Of a stretch of 50,210 nucleotides of DNA, positions 1 to 8,888 are shown piece by piece. Position 1 is the stretch's first letter, and each line of letters opens with the position of its first letter. The stretch comes from JAIBJN01 sp963775625 (GTDB lineage: Bacteria; Actinomycetota; Thermoleophilia; Gaiellales; Gaiellaceae). The notes below the pieces were generated by a model. It was not told where the DNA came from, searched no databases, and saw only the letters and a list, made by a program, of their open reading frames with translations. The DNA lies in the NCBI GenBank assembly GCA_963775625.1, contig CAVZJM010000010.1, forward strand, positions 1 to 50,210, written 5' to 3'. The position numbers and the translations under genes are program-made.

Positions 1-335
1 GCGGACAAGTGGCTCGACCGGGCGCTCGCGGCCCGCCCCGACCTCGTGGAGGCGCTGGCGACCGGGCTCGACGCCGCAGCCGACCGGGACGCTGAGGCCG
101 AGGCCCGCCGGCTGCACGCCGAGGATCCCGACGGCTTCTCCGCGCTCGCGCAGATCGCGTCGGGCGGCTACTACATGAACCTGAAAGTTCGAAAGCGGAT
201 CGGCTACCCGGGTCAGGGAAAGCGGATCCTCCTTCTCCGACGAGGCCGAGTACGACCTCCGCGACGGGCTGCTCGACCCGGTCTTCGAACGCGGGCCGAT
301 CAACACGACGCCGGCGCCGCCGCCGGATACTGGTC
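1..335 (+). CDS. Gluconate 2-dehydrogenase subunit 3-like protein, 5'-truncated, frameshifted
   Basis: The reading frame is open from the window edge (Ala-Asp-Lys-Trp-Leu...) and contains the stretch GYYMNLKVRKRIGYPGQGK at about 165-222. A Gly-Tyr-Tyr, Arg-x-Arg-Ile-Gly-Tyr-Pro-Gly pattern is typical of the small subunit-3 family that accompanies membrane GMC dehydrogenases. At about 220 the similarity moves to the +1 frame (SDEAEYDLRDGLLDPVFERG), so one base is probably wrong. No convincing stop is visible before the GMC gene, and the boundary is estimated. In the family this subunit works with a flavin GMC large subunit and a cytochrome c, matching the next gene. The assignment rests on motif recall; the 3' end is unresolved. 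Confidence 0.5.
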
Positions 336-1974
336 GAGCCGGCGGCGCCGCTCTCCTTCTCGATCTCGGGCAACGGCGAGAAGGCCGACGTCGTCGTGAT
401 CGGAGCCGGCGCCGGCGGCTCGGTGGCGGCGAGACATCTCGCCGAAGCCGGCTTCAAGGTCGTCTGCCTCGAGCAGGGCGGCTGGGAGAACGCCTCCGAC
501 TTCCCGGGCGACAAGCTCGAGTGGGAGCTCGTCGCCGACGCGCAGTTCAGCCCGAACCCGAACACGCGGCAGCATCCCGCCGACTACCCGCTCGAGGTCT
601 CCGGCTCGCCGATCACGCCGGTGATGTACAACGCCGTCGGCGGGAGCACGGTGCACTTCTGCGCGCAGTGGGTGCGGCTGCGGCCGCAGGACTACAAGCT
701 GCGCACGCTCCACGGGGTCGCCGACGACTGGCCCGTCTCCTACGAGGAGATGAGGCCCTACTACGAGCAGATCGACCAGGAGATGCAGATCTCGGGCATG
801 ACCGGCGACCCCAACTACCCGCCCGGGCCGCCGCCACTCCTGCCTCCACTCCCGATCGGACCGATCGGGCGCCGGGCGGCCGAGGGCATGAATGAGCTCA
901 ACTGGCACTGGTGGCCGGCGGCGCACGCGATCCGCTCGCGAGGCGGTCGGAAACCTCGCAGGCTGCGAGCGCACGGGCACCTGCATGTGGGGCTGCCCGA
1001 AAGGCGCGAAGAGCTCCACGGACACGACCATGTGGCCGCAGGCGCTCGAGCACGGCGCGAAGCTCGTCACAGGGGCGCGCGTCCGCGAGATCACGACGAA
1101 CGGGAACGGCCTCGCCACCGGCGCGATCTACATCGACCGCGAAGGGCAGGAGCAGCGGCAGGAGGCCGACGTCGTGATCGTCGCAGGCAACGGCGTCGGC
1201 ACGGCCCGCCTGCTCCTCCTCTCGGGCGGCGCCGACGGGCTCGCCAACTCGTCCGGGCTCGTGGGCAAGCGGCTGATGCTCCATCCGTACATGAGCGTGC
1301 TCGGGATCTACGAGGACGACCTCGAGGGCTGGCTCGGGCCATGGGGGACGCAGCTCCTCTCGCTCGAGTTCGCCGATCACGACGAGTCGCACGGCTTCCC
1401 GCTCGGGGCGCAGTGGGACGTGATGCCGCTCGGCGGGCCCCTCTTCAGCCTCTTCCGCTACGACGAGCTGCCCTTCGACGAGCGCTGGGGCGCGGCCGTC
1501 CACGACCTGACGGATTCGACGCTCGGGCACGCGTTCGACTGGGGCGTCGGGATCGAGGACCTCCCGCACGAATCCAACACGGTCACGCTCGACCGGGAGC
1601 TGACCGACGCGGACGGGATTCCGGCGCCGAAGATCACGTTCACGATCGACGACGAGATGCGCGCGAACCTCGAATTCCAGCTCGCACGGGCCAAGGAGGC
1701 GCACGAGGCCGCCGGGGCCGTGAAGACGATCACGGCCGACTGGTCGCAGTGGGGCTGGCACCTGCTGGGCACGACGAGGATGGGCGACGACCCGGCCACG
1801 TCCGTAGTCGACCGCTGGTGCGCGGCCCACGACGTCCCTAACCTCTACGTTCTCGACGGCGCCGTCTTCCCCACCTCCGGCCCCATGGCGCCGACGTCCA
1901 CGATCTGCGCGAACTCCCTCCGCTGCACCGAGCGCCTGATCGAGCGCGCCCGCCTGCAGGCTGTGCCCGCGTAG
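333..1974 (+). CDS. GMC family FAD-dependent oxidoreductase (frame broken)
   Basis: An FAD-binding Rossmann motif GAGAGGSVAARHLAEAG lies at about 399-450, so the true start is upstream, near 333. A second FAD-contact segment reads AVGGSTVHFCAQWVRL. The C-terminal GMC domain ends with WHLLGTTRMGDDP (catalytic His) and NLYVLDGAVFPTSGP...TICANSLR. Near 935-945 the frame changes: the first part ends ...HWWPAAHAIRSR and the second resumes EAVGNLAGCERTGTCMWGCPKG. With one indel repaired the gene gives a roughly 540-residue enzyme of ordinary GMC length. It would oxidise an alcohol or sugar; the substrate cannot be read from sequence. It follows the subunit-3-like gene directly, so the two probably form one dehydrogenase complex. 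I read the break as an assembly error because both halves keep their motifs. Confidence 0.75.
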
Positions 1975-1989
1975 GGCACGAGGCACGAG

Positions 1990-2014
1990 CCCAAGTAACA
2001 GACTGTTACTTGGG
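1990..2014. repeat. 25-bp perfect palindrome, copy 1
   Basis: The half-site CCCAAGTAACAG is followed by one central A and its exact complement (12+1+12). It lies 5 bases beyond the stop of the small minus-strand gene at 2020. A near-identical palindrome lies at 2377-2399 on the other side of that gene. Confidence 0.9.
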
Positions 2015-2019
2015 AGGGG

Positions 2020-2358
2020 CTACCGTCTGCGGGGAGGCTCGGGCGGCAGCGTCCCTGCCAGGTAGTCGCCGAAGGCCAGCGGTGGACGGACCTGGAACGC
2101 GATGTCGAGCAGGACCTGACCCGCACCGGGCCGAGGACCGAGGCGGCGGAACTCGTGCACGATCGTCCGCACCTGCTCATAGCTCGGCCTGGGGAGGCCG
2201 AGCGCGTCTGCGACCTCGCCGAGCCGCCGATTCGTCTCCGCGATGCGCACCGTCGCATCGTCGAGACGCTCGATCGCGACGACCAGCCGCGAGTCGATCC
2301 TCGGCGCGGACACAGGCATCCACCGACGATCGCCGAGATCGAGCGATGTGTGTGTCAC
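2020..2358 (-). CDS. Small protein of unknown function inside a palindrome-flanked cassette
   Basis: 112 residues from a GTG start, with no recognised domain. The middle (RLDDATVRIAETNRRLGEVADALGLPRPSYEQVRTIV) looks like amphipathic helices followed by a possible helix-turn-helix-like segment; the C-terminus is proline- and arginine-rich. There is no signal peptide and no membrane segment. The gene stands alone between the convergent GMC gene and the aldehyde dehydrogenase. It is bracketed by two copies of the palindrome CCAAGTAACAG-N-CTGTTACTTGG, one 18 bases upstream of the start and one just after the stop. The protein might bind that palindrome (autoregulation) or be the passenger of a small mobile unit. 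Neither is shown by the sequence alone. Confidence 0.55.
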   Translation of the reverse strand: MTHTSLDLGDRRWMPVSAPRIDSRLVVAIERLDDATVRIAETNRRLGEVADALGLPRPSYEQVRTIVHEFRRLGPRPGAGQVLLDIAFQVRPPLAFGDYLAGTLPPEPPRRR

Positions 2359-2376
2359 GGCTCGAGGCCGAAACTG

Positions 2377-2399
2377 CCAAGTAACAGTCTGTTACTTGG
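2377..2399. repeat. 23-bp perfect palindrome, copy 2
   Basis: CCAAGTAACAG, central T, then the exact complement (11+1+11). It is the same sequence as copy 1 except for the central base and one outer pair. It lies between the small gene and the end of the aldehyde dehydrogenase gene (stop at 2409), both on the minus strand. Confidence 0.9.
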
Positions 2400-2408
2400 G
2401 GACGTCCG

Positions 2409-3845
2409 TCAGTCGGCGAGGTCGAACGTGATCTGCTTCGTCTCCGTGAGGGCGTCGAGCATCCAGCCGGCCAGCTCGCGGCCCGCGCCTGAGGCCTTCG
2501 CGCCGCCGAACGGGGCCAGCTGGTCCCAGTAGTTCGTCGTCTCGTTGATGTGGACGGTGCCGTGCCGCAGCTCCTCGGCCGCCCGCCAGGCGTCGTGGAG
2601 TGAGCGGGTGAACACGGACGCCGTGAGGCCGTACTCCGTCTCGTTGGCGATCTCGAGCGCCTCGTCGAGCGTGGAGAAGGAGATGATCGGCGCCACCGGG
2701 CCGAACGTCTCCTCCTGCGCGATCCGCATGTCGCTCGTGACGCCGGTGATGATCGTCGGCTCGTGGAACTGGCCCTCGTGGCCGCCGCCCAGCACGACGC
2801 GCGCGCCCTTGGCCTGCGCGTCGTCGAGGTGCTCCCGGGTCCGCGCCAGCACCTCCGGGGTGCAGAGCGGGCCCATGTCCGTCTGCTCGTCGAGCGGGTC
2901 CCCGACGCGGAGGGCCCTCGTTCGTTCGGCGAGCGCCTCGACGAACGCGTCCTGGACGGACTCGTGGACGAGAATGCGCTCCGCTGCCGTGCAGCACTGG
3001 CCGGCGAGGTAGAAGCAGCCGACAATAGCGGCATCCGCGGCCTTCTCGAGGTTGGCGTCGGCCAGAACGATCTGCGGCCCGTTGCCGCCCAGCTCGAGCA
3101 CGCGGTTCTTGAGGGCCGCCTCGCGCGCGACCTGCTCGCCCGTCCGTGAGGAGCCTGTGAAGACGACGGCGCCGACGTCCGGGTGGCGCACGAGCGCGGC
3201 ACCCACGTCGCCCCGGCCGTGCACGACGTTCAGCGTCCCGGGCGGGAAGCCGGCGTCGTGGATGACCTCGGCGAACATGTTCGCGCAGAGCGGCGCGTAC
3301 TCCGAGGGCTTCCAGACCGTGGTGCAGCCGACGGCGAGGCCGTAGACGATAGGGATCCCGGCGATGTCGACCGGGAAGTTCCAGGGCGTGACCGCGGCGA
3401 CGACGCCGACCGGCTCCTGCGTGACGATGATCCGCTTGGCGTTCGAGCGCTCCTGCGTGGAGGGCAGCACCTGGCCCGCATGGCGGAGGACGTCCTCGGA
3501 CGCGCGCCGGAAGTGGTCGGCCGTGTACTCGACCATCTCCTCACGGGACTCCCGGATCGTCTTGCCGACCTCGCGCGTGATCATCTCCGCGATCTCGTCG
3601 GCGCGCTCCATGCAGATCGAGAACGCCGCCCGGCAGAGCTCGACGCGCTCGAGCAGGGAGACCTTGCGCCAGGTCCGAAACGCCTCGACGGCGGCCTGGA
3701 CCGCCGCTTCGAGCTGCGCGGGCGACGAGGCGGCGACCGTCCCCAGGAGCTCCCCCGTGGCCGGGCTCGTGACCTCGATCTCCTCGCCGTCACCGGGAAT
3801 CCACTTGCCGCCGATGTACGCGTCCTGACGAGTTGCTATCGCCAT
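2409..3845 (-). CDS. NAD(P)-dependent aldehyde dehydrogenase
   Basis: 478 residues from an ATG preceded by an excellent ribosome site (AAGGAGGGGAA). An in-frame extension to 3896 exists but lacks one. Family marks: TPWNFPVDIAGIPI (cofactor-binding Asn), LELGGNGPQIV (general-base Glu), GQCCTAAERI (catalytic Cys) and EETFGPVAPI. Full length for the superfamily. It oxidises an aldehyde to the acid with NAD(P)+ in the cytoplasm; the substrate is not readable. It is transcribed away from the APC permease at 4044 across a 198-bp shared upstream region, so the two may be co-regulated. Next to an amine-degradation operon, an amine-derived aldehyde is a reasonable guess but only a guess. Confidence 0.9.
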   Translation of the reverse strand: MAIATRQDAYIGGKWIPGDGEEIEVTSPATGELLGTVAASSPAQLEAAVQAAVEAFRTWRKVSLLERVELCRAAFSICMERADEIAEMITREVGKTIRESREEMVEYTADHFRRASEDVLRHAGQVLPSTQERSNAKRIIVTQEPVGVVAAVTPWNFPVDIAGIPIVYGLAVGCTTVWKPSEYAPLCANMFAEVIHDAGFPPGTLNVVHGRGDVGAALVRHPDVGAVVFTGSSRTGEQVAREAALKNRVLELGGNGPQIVLADANLEKAADAAIVGCFYLAGQCCTAAERILVHESVQDAFVEALAERTRALRVGDPLDEQTDMGPLCTPEVLARTREHLDDAQAKGARVVLGGGHEGQFHEPTIITGVTSDMRIAQEETFGPVAPIISFSTLDEALEIANETEYGLTASVFTRSLHDAWRAAEELRHGTVHINETTNYWDQLAPFGGAKASGAGRELAGWMLDALTETKQITFDLAD

Positions 3846-3895
3846 TTCCCCTCCTTCCGTACAGTCGGCAGCAGTCTCGCATGTCCATTCGGCCA

Positions 3896-3924
3896 TTGAA
3901 GTCGCAACCGCCGAGTGTTAACGT
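3896..3924 (+). promoter_or_regulatory. Candidate sigma-70-type promoter for the APC permease
   Basis: TTGAAG at 3896-3901 and TAACGT at 3919-3924 with a 17-base spacer, pointing at the permease. A second -10-like TAGAGT at 3998-4003 is closer to the gene. Confidence 0.4.
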
Positions 3925-4043
3925 CGCGCATCCCATGACGGCGAACTGCCGACTGCGGCGAAGAATGCATGCGACGGAGCAGTCCGACGCACTCACTAGA
4001 GTCGCGGTCCGGCTGGGGCGTCTCTCGATCCAGAGGAGGGTGC

Positions 4044-5654
4044 ATGGCTGAAGTTGCAGTAGACGAACGACGTCTCCTCAAGACGATTCGGTGGTGGGAC
4101 GGGTTCGTCATCGGTCTCGCCAACCCGGGCTTCCTGCTGATCGGCCTGTGGGGGTCGATCATCGCGCTCGGCGGCCAGGTGGCGATCATCCTCTGGATCA
4201 TCTCGGCCATCATCGGCGCGCTCCAGGCGTACATCTACTGCGAGCCCGCCGCGATGTTCCCTGACAAGCCGGGAGGCCTGTCGGTCTACGCGCGAGAGGG
4301 TTGGCGCAAGCACTTCTCCTTCGCGGGCCCGATCGCGGTCTTCGGCTACTGGTTCGCGTGGTCGAGCGTGCTGGCGATCTACGGGAGCCTGATCGGGTAC
4401 CTGCTGCTCGCCGAGTTCGGAGGCGACGGCTACCTCGCGACCACGATCTATGAACCACCGATCATCCAGCCCCTCGGGTGGGCGCAGCTGATCGGGGTCA
4501 TGTGCATCGTCCTCTGCTGGATCTTCAACATCCGCGGCATGCGACCCGCCGTCGGGCTCAGCTACGTGGTCGGGGCCCTGATGATCATCCCGATCCTCGT
4601 CATCGCCATCGGCGGCTTCCTCACGGGCGACTTCTCGAATCACGAGATCAACTCGAACTTCGTGGCCGCGAACGTCGAGTTCTACGGCGACTCTGCGAGC
4701 TTCTTCAACCAGTTCGTGATGATCATGGTCTGGCTGTACATCCTCGGCTGGTCGACCTACGGGCCCGAGGCCGGGGCGACGTTCGCACCGGAGTACAAGG
4801 ACACGGCGAACGACACCCGGAAGGCGCTCGCCTCGGTGGGAGCGCTCAACGTCGTCTTGGCGTTCCTGCTCCCGATCGTCGTGCTCGGGACGATCGGTTA
4901 CGACGGCCTCTTCAACGACCTGACGGGCGTCGTCTGGCTGACCGACGTCGTCAACTCGATCGCAGGGGACACGTTCGGGAAGTTCCTCGTGGTCTCCATC
5001 TGCGCCGGCCTATTGCTCTCGATGAACACGGCCACGATGGACGGATCGCGGGCGCTCTACGCCCTCTCCGAGGAGAAGATGACGATCAGGCAGCTCGGCG
5101 TTCTGAACAGGCACAACGTGCCCGGCCGCGCCATGACGGTCGACATGCTCCTGAATATCTTCCTGCTCCTCTACTTCCAGAACATCTACTTCATCCTCGC
5201 GGCGGGCAATCTCGGGTACATGCTCTCGCACGTGATCGCCCTGTCCGGGATTCTGCTCTTGCGGAGAGACCGCCCCAATTGGCCACGTCCGATCAAGCTT
5301 GGAAAGGTGTGGATGTGGCTGGCGGGCATCTTCTGCGCCGCGAACGCGCTCTTCATCGTCTTCGGGCTGTACGGGCTGAAGTACACCGGGTACGGCTTCG
5401 ACTACCTGAGCGACGAGTACGCGGCCTTCCTCGCAGGGGAAGGCCCGGTGCCCAGCCCAACGGCAAGGGTGCCGGCAATCGTCATCGTCGGCGTCCTCGT
5501 GCTCGTGTGCGGCGTAGTCGGCTACATCATCGCCCAGAAGCAGTGGGGCAAGCCGGTGCGCTGGAAGGATCCGAGCGACGAGCAGCCGACGCAAGAGGCG
5601 ATCGACGGGGCCGCCGCAGCCGGTCGCGCTGCAGCCCCCGCAACGGCGCGCTAG
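4044..5654 (+). CDS. APC-superfamily amino acid/amine permease
   Basis: 536 residues. The ATG at 4044 is chosen because CAGAGGAGGGTGC precedes it; the frame is open further upstream. The protein has about twelve hydrophobic segments. The first helix region (DGFVIGLANPGFLLIGLWGS) is the substrate-site helix 1 type of the amino acid-polyamine-organocation superfamily, and a conserved EPAAMFPDKPGG loop follows helix 2. The C-terminal tail is hydrophilic. It imports an amino acid or amine by secondary transport. It stands upstream of the Usp and trimethylamine dehydrogenase genes on the same strand, but a strong hairpin follows it, so it may be a separate unit. Import of an amine substrate for the adjacent operon is inference. 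Confidence 0.85.
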   Translation: MAEVAVDERRLLKTIRWWDGFVIGLANPGFLLIGLWGSIIALGGQVAIILWIISAIIGALQAYIYCEPAAMFPDKPGGLSVYAREGWRKHFSFAGPIAVFGYWFAWSSVLAIYGSLIGYLLLAEFGGDGYLATTIYEPPIIQPLGWAQLIGVMCIVLCWIFNIRGMRPAVGLSYVVGALMIIPILVIAIGGFLTGDFSNHEINSNFVAANVEFYGDSASFFNQFVMIMVWLYILGWSTYGPEAGATFAPEYKDTANDTRKALASVGALNVVLAFLLPIVVLGTIGYDGLFNDLTGVVWLTDVVNSIAGDTFGKFLVVSICAGLLLSMNTATMDGSRALYALSEEKMTIRQLGVLNRHNVPGRAMTVDMLLNIFLLLYFQNIYFILAAGNLGYMLSHVIALSGILLLRRDRPNWPRPIKLGKVWMWLAGIFCAANALFIVFGLYGLKYTGYGFDYLSDEYAAFLAGEGPVPSPTARVPAIVIVGVLVLVCGVVGYIIAQKQWGKPVRWKDPSDEQPTQEAIDGAAAAGRAAAPATAR

Positions 5655-5672
5655 CGCCCTCATTCAGGCTCG

Positions 5673-5704
5673 AGTCGAGGGGCGGGGCAACCCGCCCCTC
5701 GACT
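5673..5704 (+). terminator. Strong hairpin after the permease
   Basis: GTCGAGGGGCGGG (5674-5686), a GCAA loop and the exact complement (5691-5703): a 13-bp perfect stem extended by an A-T pair. There is no T-tract, as is common in high-GC actinobacteria. Confidence 0.75.
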
Positions 5705-5734
5705 TCCGGTGTCTAGAATCGAGCTGGAAGTCGC

Positions 5735-6091
5735 ATGGCAATTCCGATCACCGTCCGGTGCGAGTGCAGCGAGACCCACTCGGCGAAGCTCGGGGACGTC
5801 GTCGAGTGCTCCTGCGGTCGCCGCTACGACACGTCGCAGATCTCCGAGAGCAACTTCCCCCAGCTTCGCGACCACCAGGCCAAGGCGAGGCTGTACGTCC
5901 GCGTGGGGGCTATCTTCATCATCGTCACTGCGGTCGTCTCGTTCTTCCTCTGGGGTCTTTGGGGCGCGGCGATCACGGTGCCGATCGCCGGCATGCTCTG
6001 GTTCTGGTACATCCGCCGCTGGTTCATGCGCAGGTTCGTGCCCTCGCCCGGCGAGCTGCCGACGCTCGACCTGGAGGCTTCGCGGGAATGA
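5735..6091 (+). CDS. Small membrane protein with a zinc-ribbon-like N-terminus
   Basis: 118 residues. The N-terminus carries two CxC pairs (RCECSETH... ECSCGRRYD) that could bind a metal like a half zinc ribbon. Two hydrophobic helices follow at about residues 55-90, the second ending WFWYIRRWFMRRF, so the basic side faces the cytoplasm. The C-terminal tail is short and acidic. The stop overlaps the start of the next gene (ATGA), so it is translationally coupled to a Usp protein. The function is unknown; the architecture suggests a membrane anchor or sensor. Confidence 0.75.
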   Translation: MAIPITVRCECSETHSAKLGDVVECSCGRRYDTSQISESNFPQLRDHQAKARLYVRVGAIFIIVTAVVSFFLWGLWGAAITVPIAGMLWFWYIRRWFMRRFVPSPGELPTLDLEASRE

Positions 6092-6558
6092 GCCGCGAGA
6101 CGCTCGACCGCCCGGCGCCTCCCCGCGCGAGCCCGGTCGCACAGAGCGTCCGACCGGTGATGCTGCTCACCCTGAACGTCGAGCTCGAGGAGCCGGCGAT
6201 CAAGTTTGCCATCGACTCGGCGGCGCAGACGGGGGCCCAGCTCTACATCTGCGACGCGATCCCGCTCGAGTACCGAAACTACGTCGGCCACGTCGCCCGC
6301 CAGTACGCCGAGCAGATGAATCGCAAGCACCTCGACGCCGTCGCGCGCCGAGCTCGTGAGCTCGGCGTCACCACCACCCAGCTCGCCTTCCACAGTCCGC
6401 GGCCCGTGAAGATCGCGTTGGAGGTGGCGCGTGACGAGCGGATCGGCCTCCTTGTCTTCGGGGCGGACCGCAAGGGGCTGGGCAAGCGGTACTTCCGCAA
6501 GGCGATCAAGCGCATCCGCGCGGACGCGCCCTGCCTCGTCTGGGTCGGCGACGAGTAA
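6088..6558 (+). CDS. Universal stress protein (UspA) family protein
   Basis: 156 residues from the ATG at 6088, overlapping the previous stop by four bases. A proline-rich leader of about 20 residues precedes the UspA fold: VMLLTLNVELEEPAIKFAID (strand 1), then RARELGVTTTQLAFHSPRP, and LLVFGADRKGLGKRYFRKAIKRIRADAPCLVWVG at the end. The ATP-binding signature G-2x-G-9x-G-S is degenerate here (no Gly-Ser), so this is probably a non-nucleotide-binding Usp. It lies just before the trimethylamine dehydrogenase operon and may respond to the same stress or substrate. Confidence 0.75.
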   Translation: MSRETLDRPAPPRASPVAQSVRPVMLLTLNVELEEPAIKFAIDSAAQTGAQLYICDAIPLEYRNYVGHVARQYAEQMNRKHLDAVARRARELGVTTTQLAFHSPRPVKIALEVARDERIGLLVFGADRKGLGKRYFRKAIKRIRADAPCLVWVGDE

Positions 6559-6561
6559 CAC

Positions 6562-6598
6562 CCAGCGGCTGCGGCTTGAAGGCTGCCGCGACCGCTGG
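6562..6598 (+). terminator. Hairpin after the Usp gene
   Basis: CCAGCGG (6562-6568) pairs with CCGCTGG (6592-6598), and inside it GCGGC (6571-6575) pairs with GCCGC (6585-6589). No T-tract follows. Its 3' arm overlaps the inverted repeat at 6595-6616. Confidence 0.5.
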
Positions 6599-6616
6599 AA
6601 GAATGCCAACTTCCAG
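6595..6616 (+). promoter_or_regulatory. Inverted repeat upstream of tmd, candidate operator
   Basis: CTGGAAG, 8 bases, CTTCCAG: a perfect 7-bp inverted repeat ending 26 bases before the tmd start. The position fits an operator or an attenuating hairpin. Its 5' arm overlaps the preceding hairpin, so the two structures compete. Confidence 0.4.
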
Positions 6617-6642
6617 TGCTGCCCCTGAAGGAGGTACGCGAG

Positions 6643-8763
6643 ATGGCGCGCGACCCCAAGCACGACATCCTCTTCGAGCCGATTCAGATCGGCCCGAAGA
6701 CGATGAAGAACCGCTTCTACCAGATCCCGCACTGCAACGGCTTCGGCTCGGAAAAGCCGCTGAGCCAGGCGCATTTCCGCGCCATGAAAGCCGAGGGCGG
6801 CTACGCGGCCGTCTGCACGGAGTACTGCTCCATCCATCCCGAGAGCGACGACACGCACCGCGTGTCCGCGCGCCTCTGGGACGACGACGACATCAAGAAC
6901 CTCTCGCTCATGTGCGACATGCTCCACGAGCACGGGGCGCTGGCCGCCGCCGAGCTCTGGTACGGAGGCCCGCACGCGCCGTGCATGGAGTCGCGCTGCG
7001 TCCCGCGCGCGCCGTCGCAGATCCCGAGCGACTTCGAGTTCCTCACCTACCCGAAGGAGATGGACAAGGACGACATCCGGGAGGTGCAGGGCTTCTACGT
7101 CGCGGCCGCGAAGCGGGCACGAGAGGCCGGCTTCGACATCGTGTACGTCTACGGCTCGCACTCGTACCTGCCGCAGCAGTTCCTGACGCCGTACTACAAC
7201 CGGCGCACGGACGAGTACGGCGGCTCCTTCGAGAACCGCGCGCGTTTCTGGCGGGAGACGATCGAGCAGGTGCGCGAGGCGGTTGGCGACGACTGCGCGA
7301 TCTGCGTCCGCATGTCCACGGACATGTTCATGGGCGAGGCCGGCACGCAGCTCGAGCGCGACTGCATCCCCTTCGTCGAGCTCTGCGACGAGATCGTCGA
7401 CGTCTGGGACATCAACGTCTCCAGCATCGCCGAGTGGGGCGAGGACGCGACTCCCTCGCGCTTCTATGAAACCGGCCGCCAGCTCCCGTGGCAGGCGGCG
7501 ATCAAGGCCGTCGCGAAGAAGCCCGTCCTCGGGGTCGGCCGCTTCACGAATCCCGACGTGATGGTCGACGCGATCAACTCCGGGAAGCTCGACATCATCG
7601 CGACGTGCCGGCCGTCCATCTCAGACCCGTGGCTGCCGCGCAAGATCGACGAGGGGCGTCTCGACGACATCCGCGAGTGCATCGGCTGCAACATCTGCAT
7701 CTCGCGCTGGGAGATCGGAGGCCCGCCGCTCATCTGCACGCAGAACGCGACCGCGGGCGAGGAGTACCGGCGCGGCTGGCACCCCGAGCGCTTCGAGCCT
7801 GCGAAGAACGCCGACAACGACGTGCTCGTCGTCGGCGCTGGGCCGGCCGGCATGGAGTGCGCGATGGTCCTCGGCAAGCGCGGCATGCGCCGCGTGCACC
7901 TGGTCGAGGCGGGCGAGGACATGGGCGGCGGGATGCGCTGGATCCCGCAGCTGCCCGGCCTGGGCGAGTGGGCCCGTGTCGTCAACTACCGCAAGATCCA
8001 GATCGACAAGCTCAAGAACGTCGAGTTCGTCCCGAACACCCGGCTCGACGCGCAGGGCGTCAAGGAGTACGGGGCCGAGATCGTCGTCATCGCGACCGGC
8101 GCGTACTGGGCAACCGACGGGCTCAACGGCTGCACGCACGACACTATCCCGGGCGCCGACGCCAGCCTCCCCTGGCAGCTCACGCCCGAGCAGATCATGT
8201 TCGAGGGCAAAGAGGTGCCCGGCGAGCGTGTCCTCATCCTCGACGACGACGGCTACTTCATGGGCGTCTCCCTCGCGGAGAAACTCGCGCGGGACGGCAA
8301 GAAGGTCACGCTCATGACGCACCTGGGCAACATCGGGCCGTACCTGCACTTCACGCTCGAGGCGCCGAACCAGCACCGGATCCTGCACAAGCTCGGCGTC
8401 GAGATCGTCACGTACCACATGCCGACCAAGTTCGAGGAGGGTCGCGTGCTCGCCAGCCACGTCTACGACGAGGAGGGACGCGAGCTCGAGTTCGCCGCCG
8501 ACGCGGTCGTGCTCGTGACGCAACGTCGCTCGGACGAGGCGCTCTTCCGAGAGCTGAAGGACTCGGTGGGGATCGACGCCCTCGTGGCCGAAGGCATCAC
8601 CGGCTTCTACCGGATCGGAGACTGCGAGGCGCCGCGGCTCACGGCCGACGCCGTCTTCTCAGGCCACCGGCTCGCGCGGGAGATCGACACCGAAAATCCC
8701 GAGGTGCCGCTGCCCTTCAAGCGCGAGCGGCGCGTCGTCGAGCGCGAGGCCGTCCTGGCGTAG
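6643..8763 (+). CDS. tmd: Trimethylamine dehydrogenase (6-S-cysteinyl-FMN, 4Fe-4S)
   Basis: 706 residues from the ATG at 6643, preceded by GAAGGAGGT. Almost every block of methylotroph TMADH is recognisable. The N-terminal TIM barrel begins ARDPKHDILFEPIQIGPKT; YQIPHC carries the Cys (Cys30 in the classical numbering) that binds FMN covalently; TEYCSI keeps Tyr60 and AELWYGG keeps Trp105; YVYGSHSYLP keeps the active-site Tyr and His; AEWGEDA keeps the catalytic Asp. CIGCNICISRWEIGG...ICTQN supplies the four [4Fe-4S] cysteines and the Trp355 equivalent. An ADP/NAD-like domain (VLVVGAGPAGMECAM) follows. The C-terminus is about 20 residues shorter than the methylotroph enzyme. The reaction is trimethylamine to dimethylamine plus formaldehyde, with electrons going to ETF, encoded next. 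The intact aromatic bowl argues for trimethylamine over dimethylamine. Some family members oxidise histamine or other amines. Confidence 0.9.
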   Translation: MARDPKHDILFEPIQIGPKTMKNRFYQIPHCNGFGSEKPLSQAHFRAMKAEGGYAAVCTEYCSIHPESDDTHRVSARLWDDDDIKNLSLMCDMLHEHGALAAAELWYGGPHAPCMESRCVPRAPSQIPSDFEFLTYPKEMDKDDIREVQGFYVAAAKRAREAGFDIVYVYGSHSYLPQQFLTPYYNRRTDEYGGSFENRARFWRETIEQVREAVGDDCAICVRMSTDMFMGEAGTQLERDCIPFVELCDEIVDVWDINVSSIAEWGEDATPSRFYETGRQLPWQAAIKAVAKKPVLGVGRFTNPDVMVDAINSGKLDIIATCRPSISDPWLPRKIDEGRLDDIRECIGCNICISRWEIGGPPLICTQNATAGEEYRRGWHPERFEPAKNADNDVLVVGAGPAGMECAMVLGKRGMRRVHLVEAGEDMGGGMRWIPQLPGLGEWARVVNYRKIQIDKLKNVEFVPNTRLDAQGVKEYGAEIVVIATGAYWATDGLNGCTHDTIPGADASLPWQLTPEQIMFEGKEVPGERVLILDDDGYFMGVSLAEKLARDGKKVTLMTHLGNIGPYLHFTLEAPNQHRILHKLGVEIVTYHMPTKFEEGRVLASHVYDEEGRELEFAADAVVLVTQRRSDEALFRELKDSVGIDALVAEGITGFYRIGDCEAPRLTADAVFSGHRLAREIDTENPEVPLPFKRERRVVEREAVLA

Positions 8764-8780
8764 AGTGCCCCTCCAGGTAA

Positions 8781-8888
8781 TACACGCCGCACTCCTGCCC
8801 CGCGATCACGCGGCGCCAGAGCCCACCCTGGCCCTCACCAAGGCTTCCTCAGCCTTGGCTTCGGTCGAGTGCGGACTCTGGCTTGGTG
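8781..8888 (+). ncRNA. Candidate structured leader RNA between tmd and etfB
   Basis: The 171-base gap in an otherwise tight operon holds several perfect pairings: CCGCG/CGCGG (8800-8804/8809-8813, loop ATCA); CCAAGGCT/AGCCTTGG (8838-8845/8851-8858, loop TCCTC); CCGCACTC/GAGTGCGG (8787-8794/8867-8874); and GCCAGAG/CTCTGGC (8815-8821/8876-8882). The last two interleave, so together they form a pseudoknot or exclude each other. CACCAAG (8836-8842) can also pair with CTTGGTG (8882-8888), competing with the second hairpin. This layout resembles a switch or a processing site. I do not recognise a named riboswitch consensus (SAM, THF, glycine, glutamine and cobalamin types considered). Structure is by eye, not by folding software. 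Confidence 0.4.
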
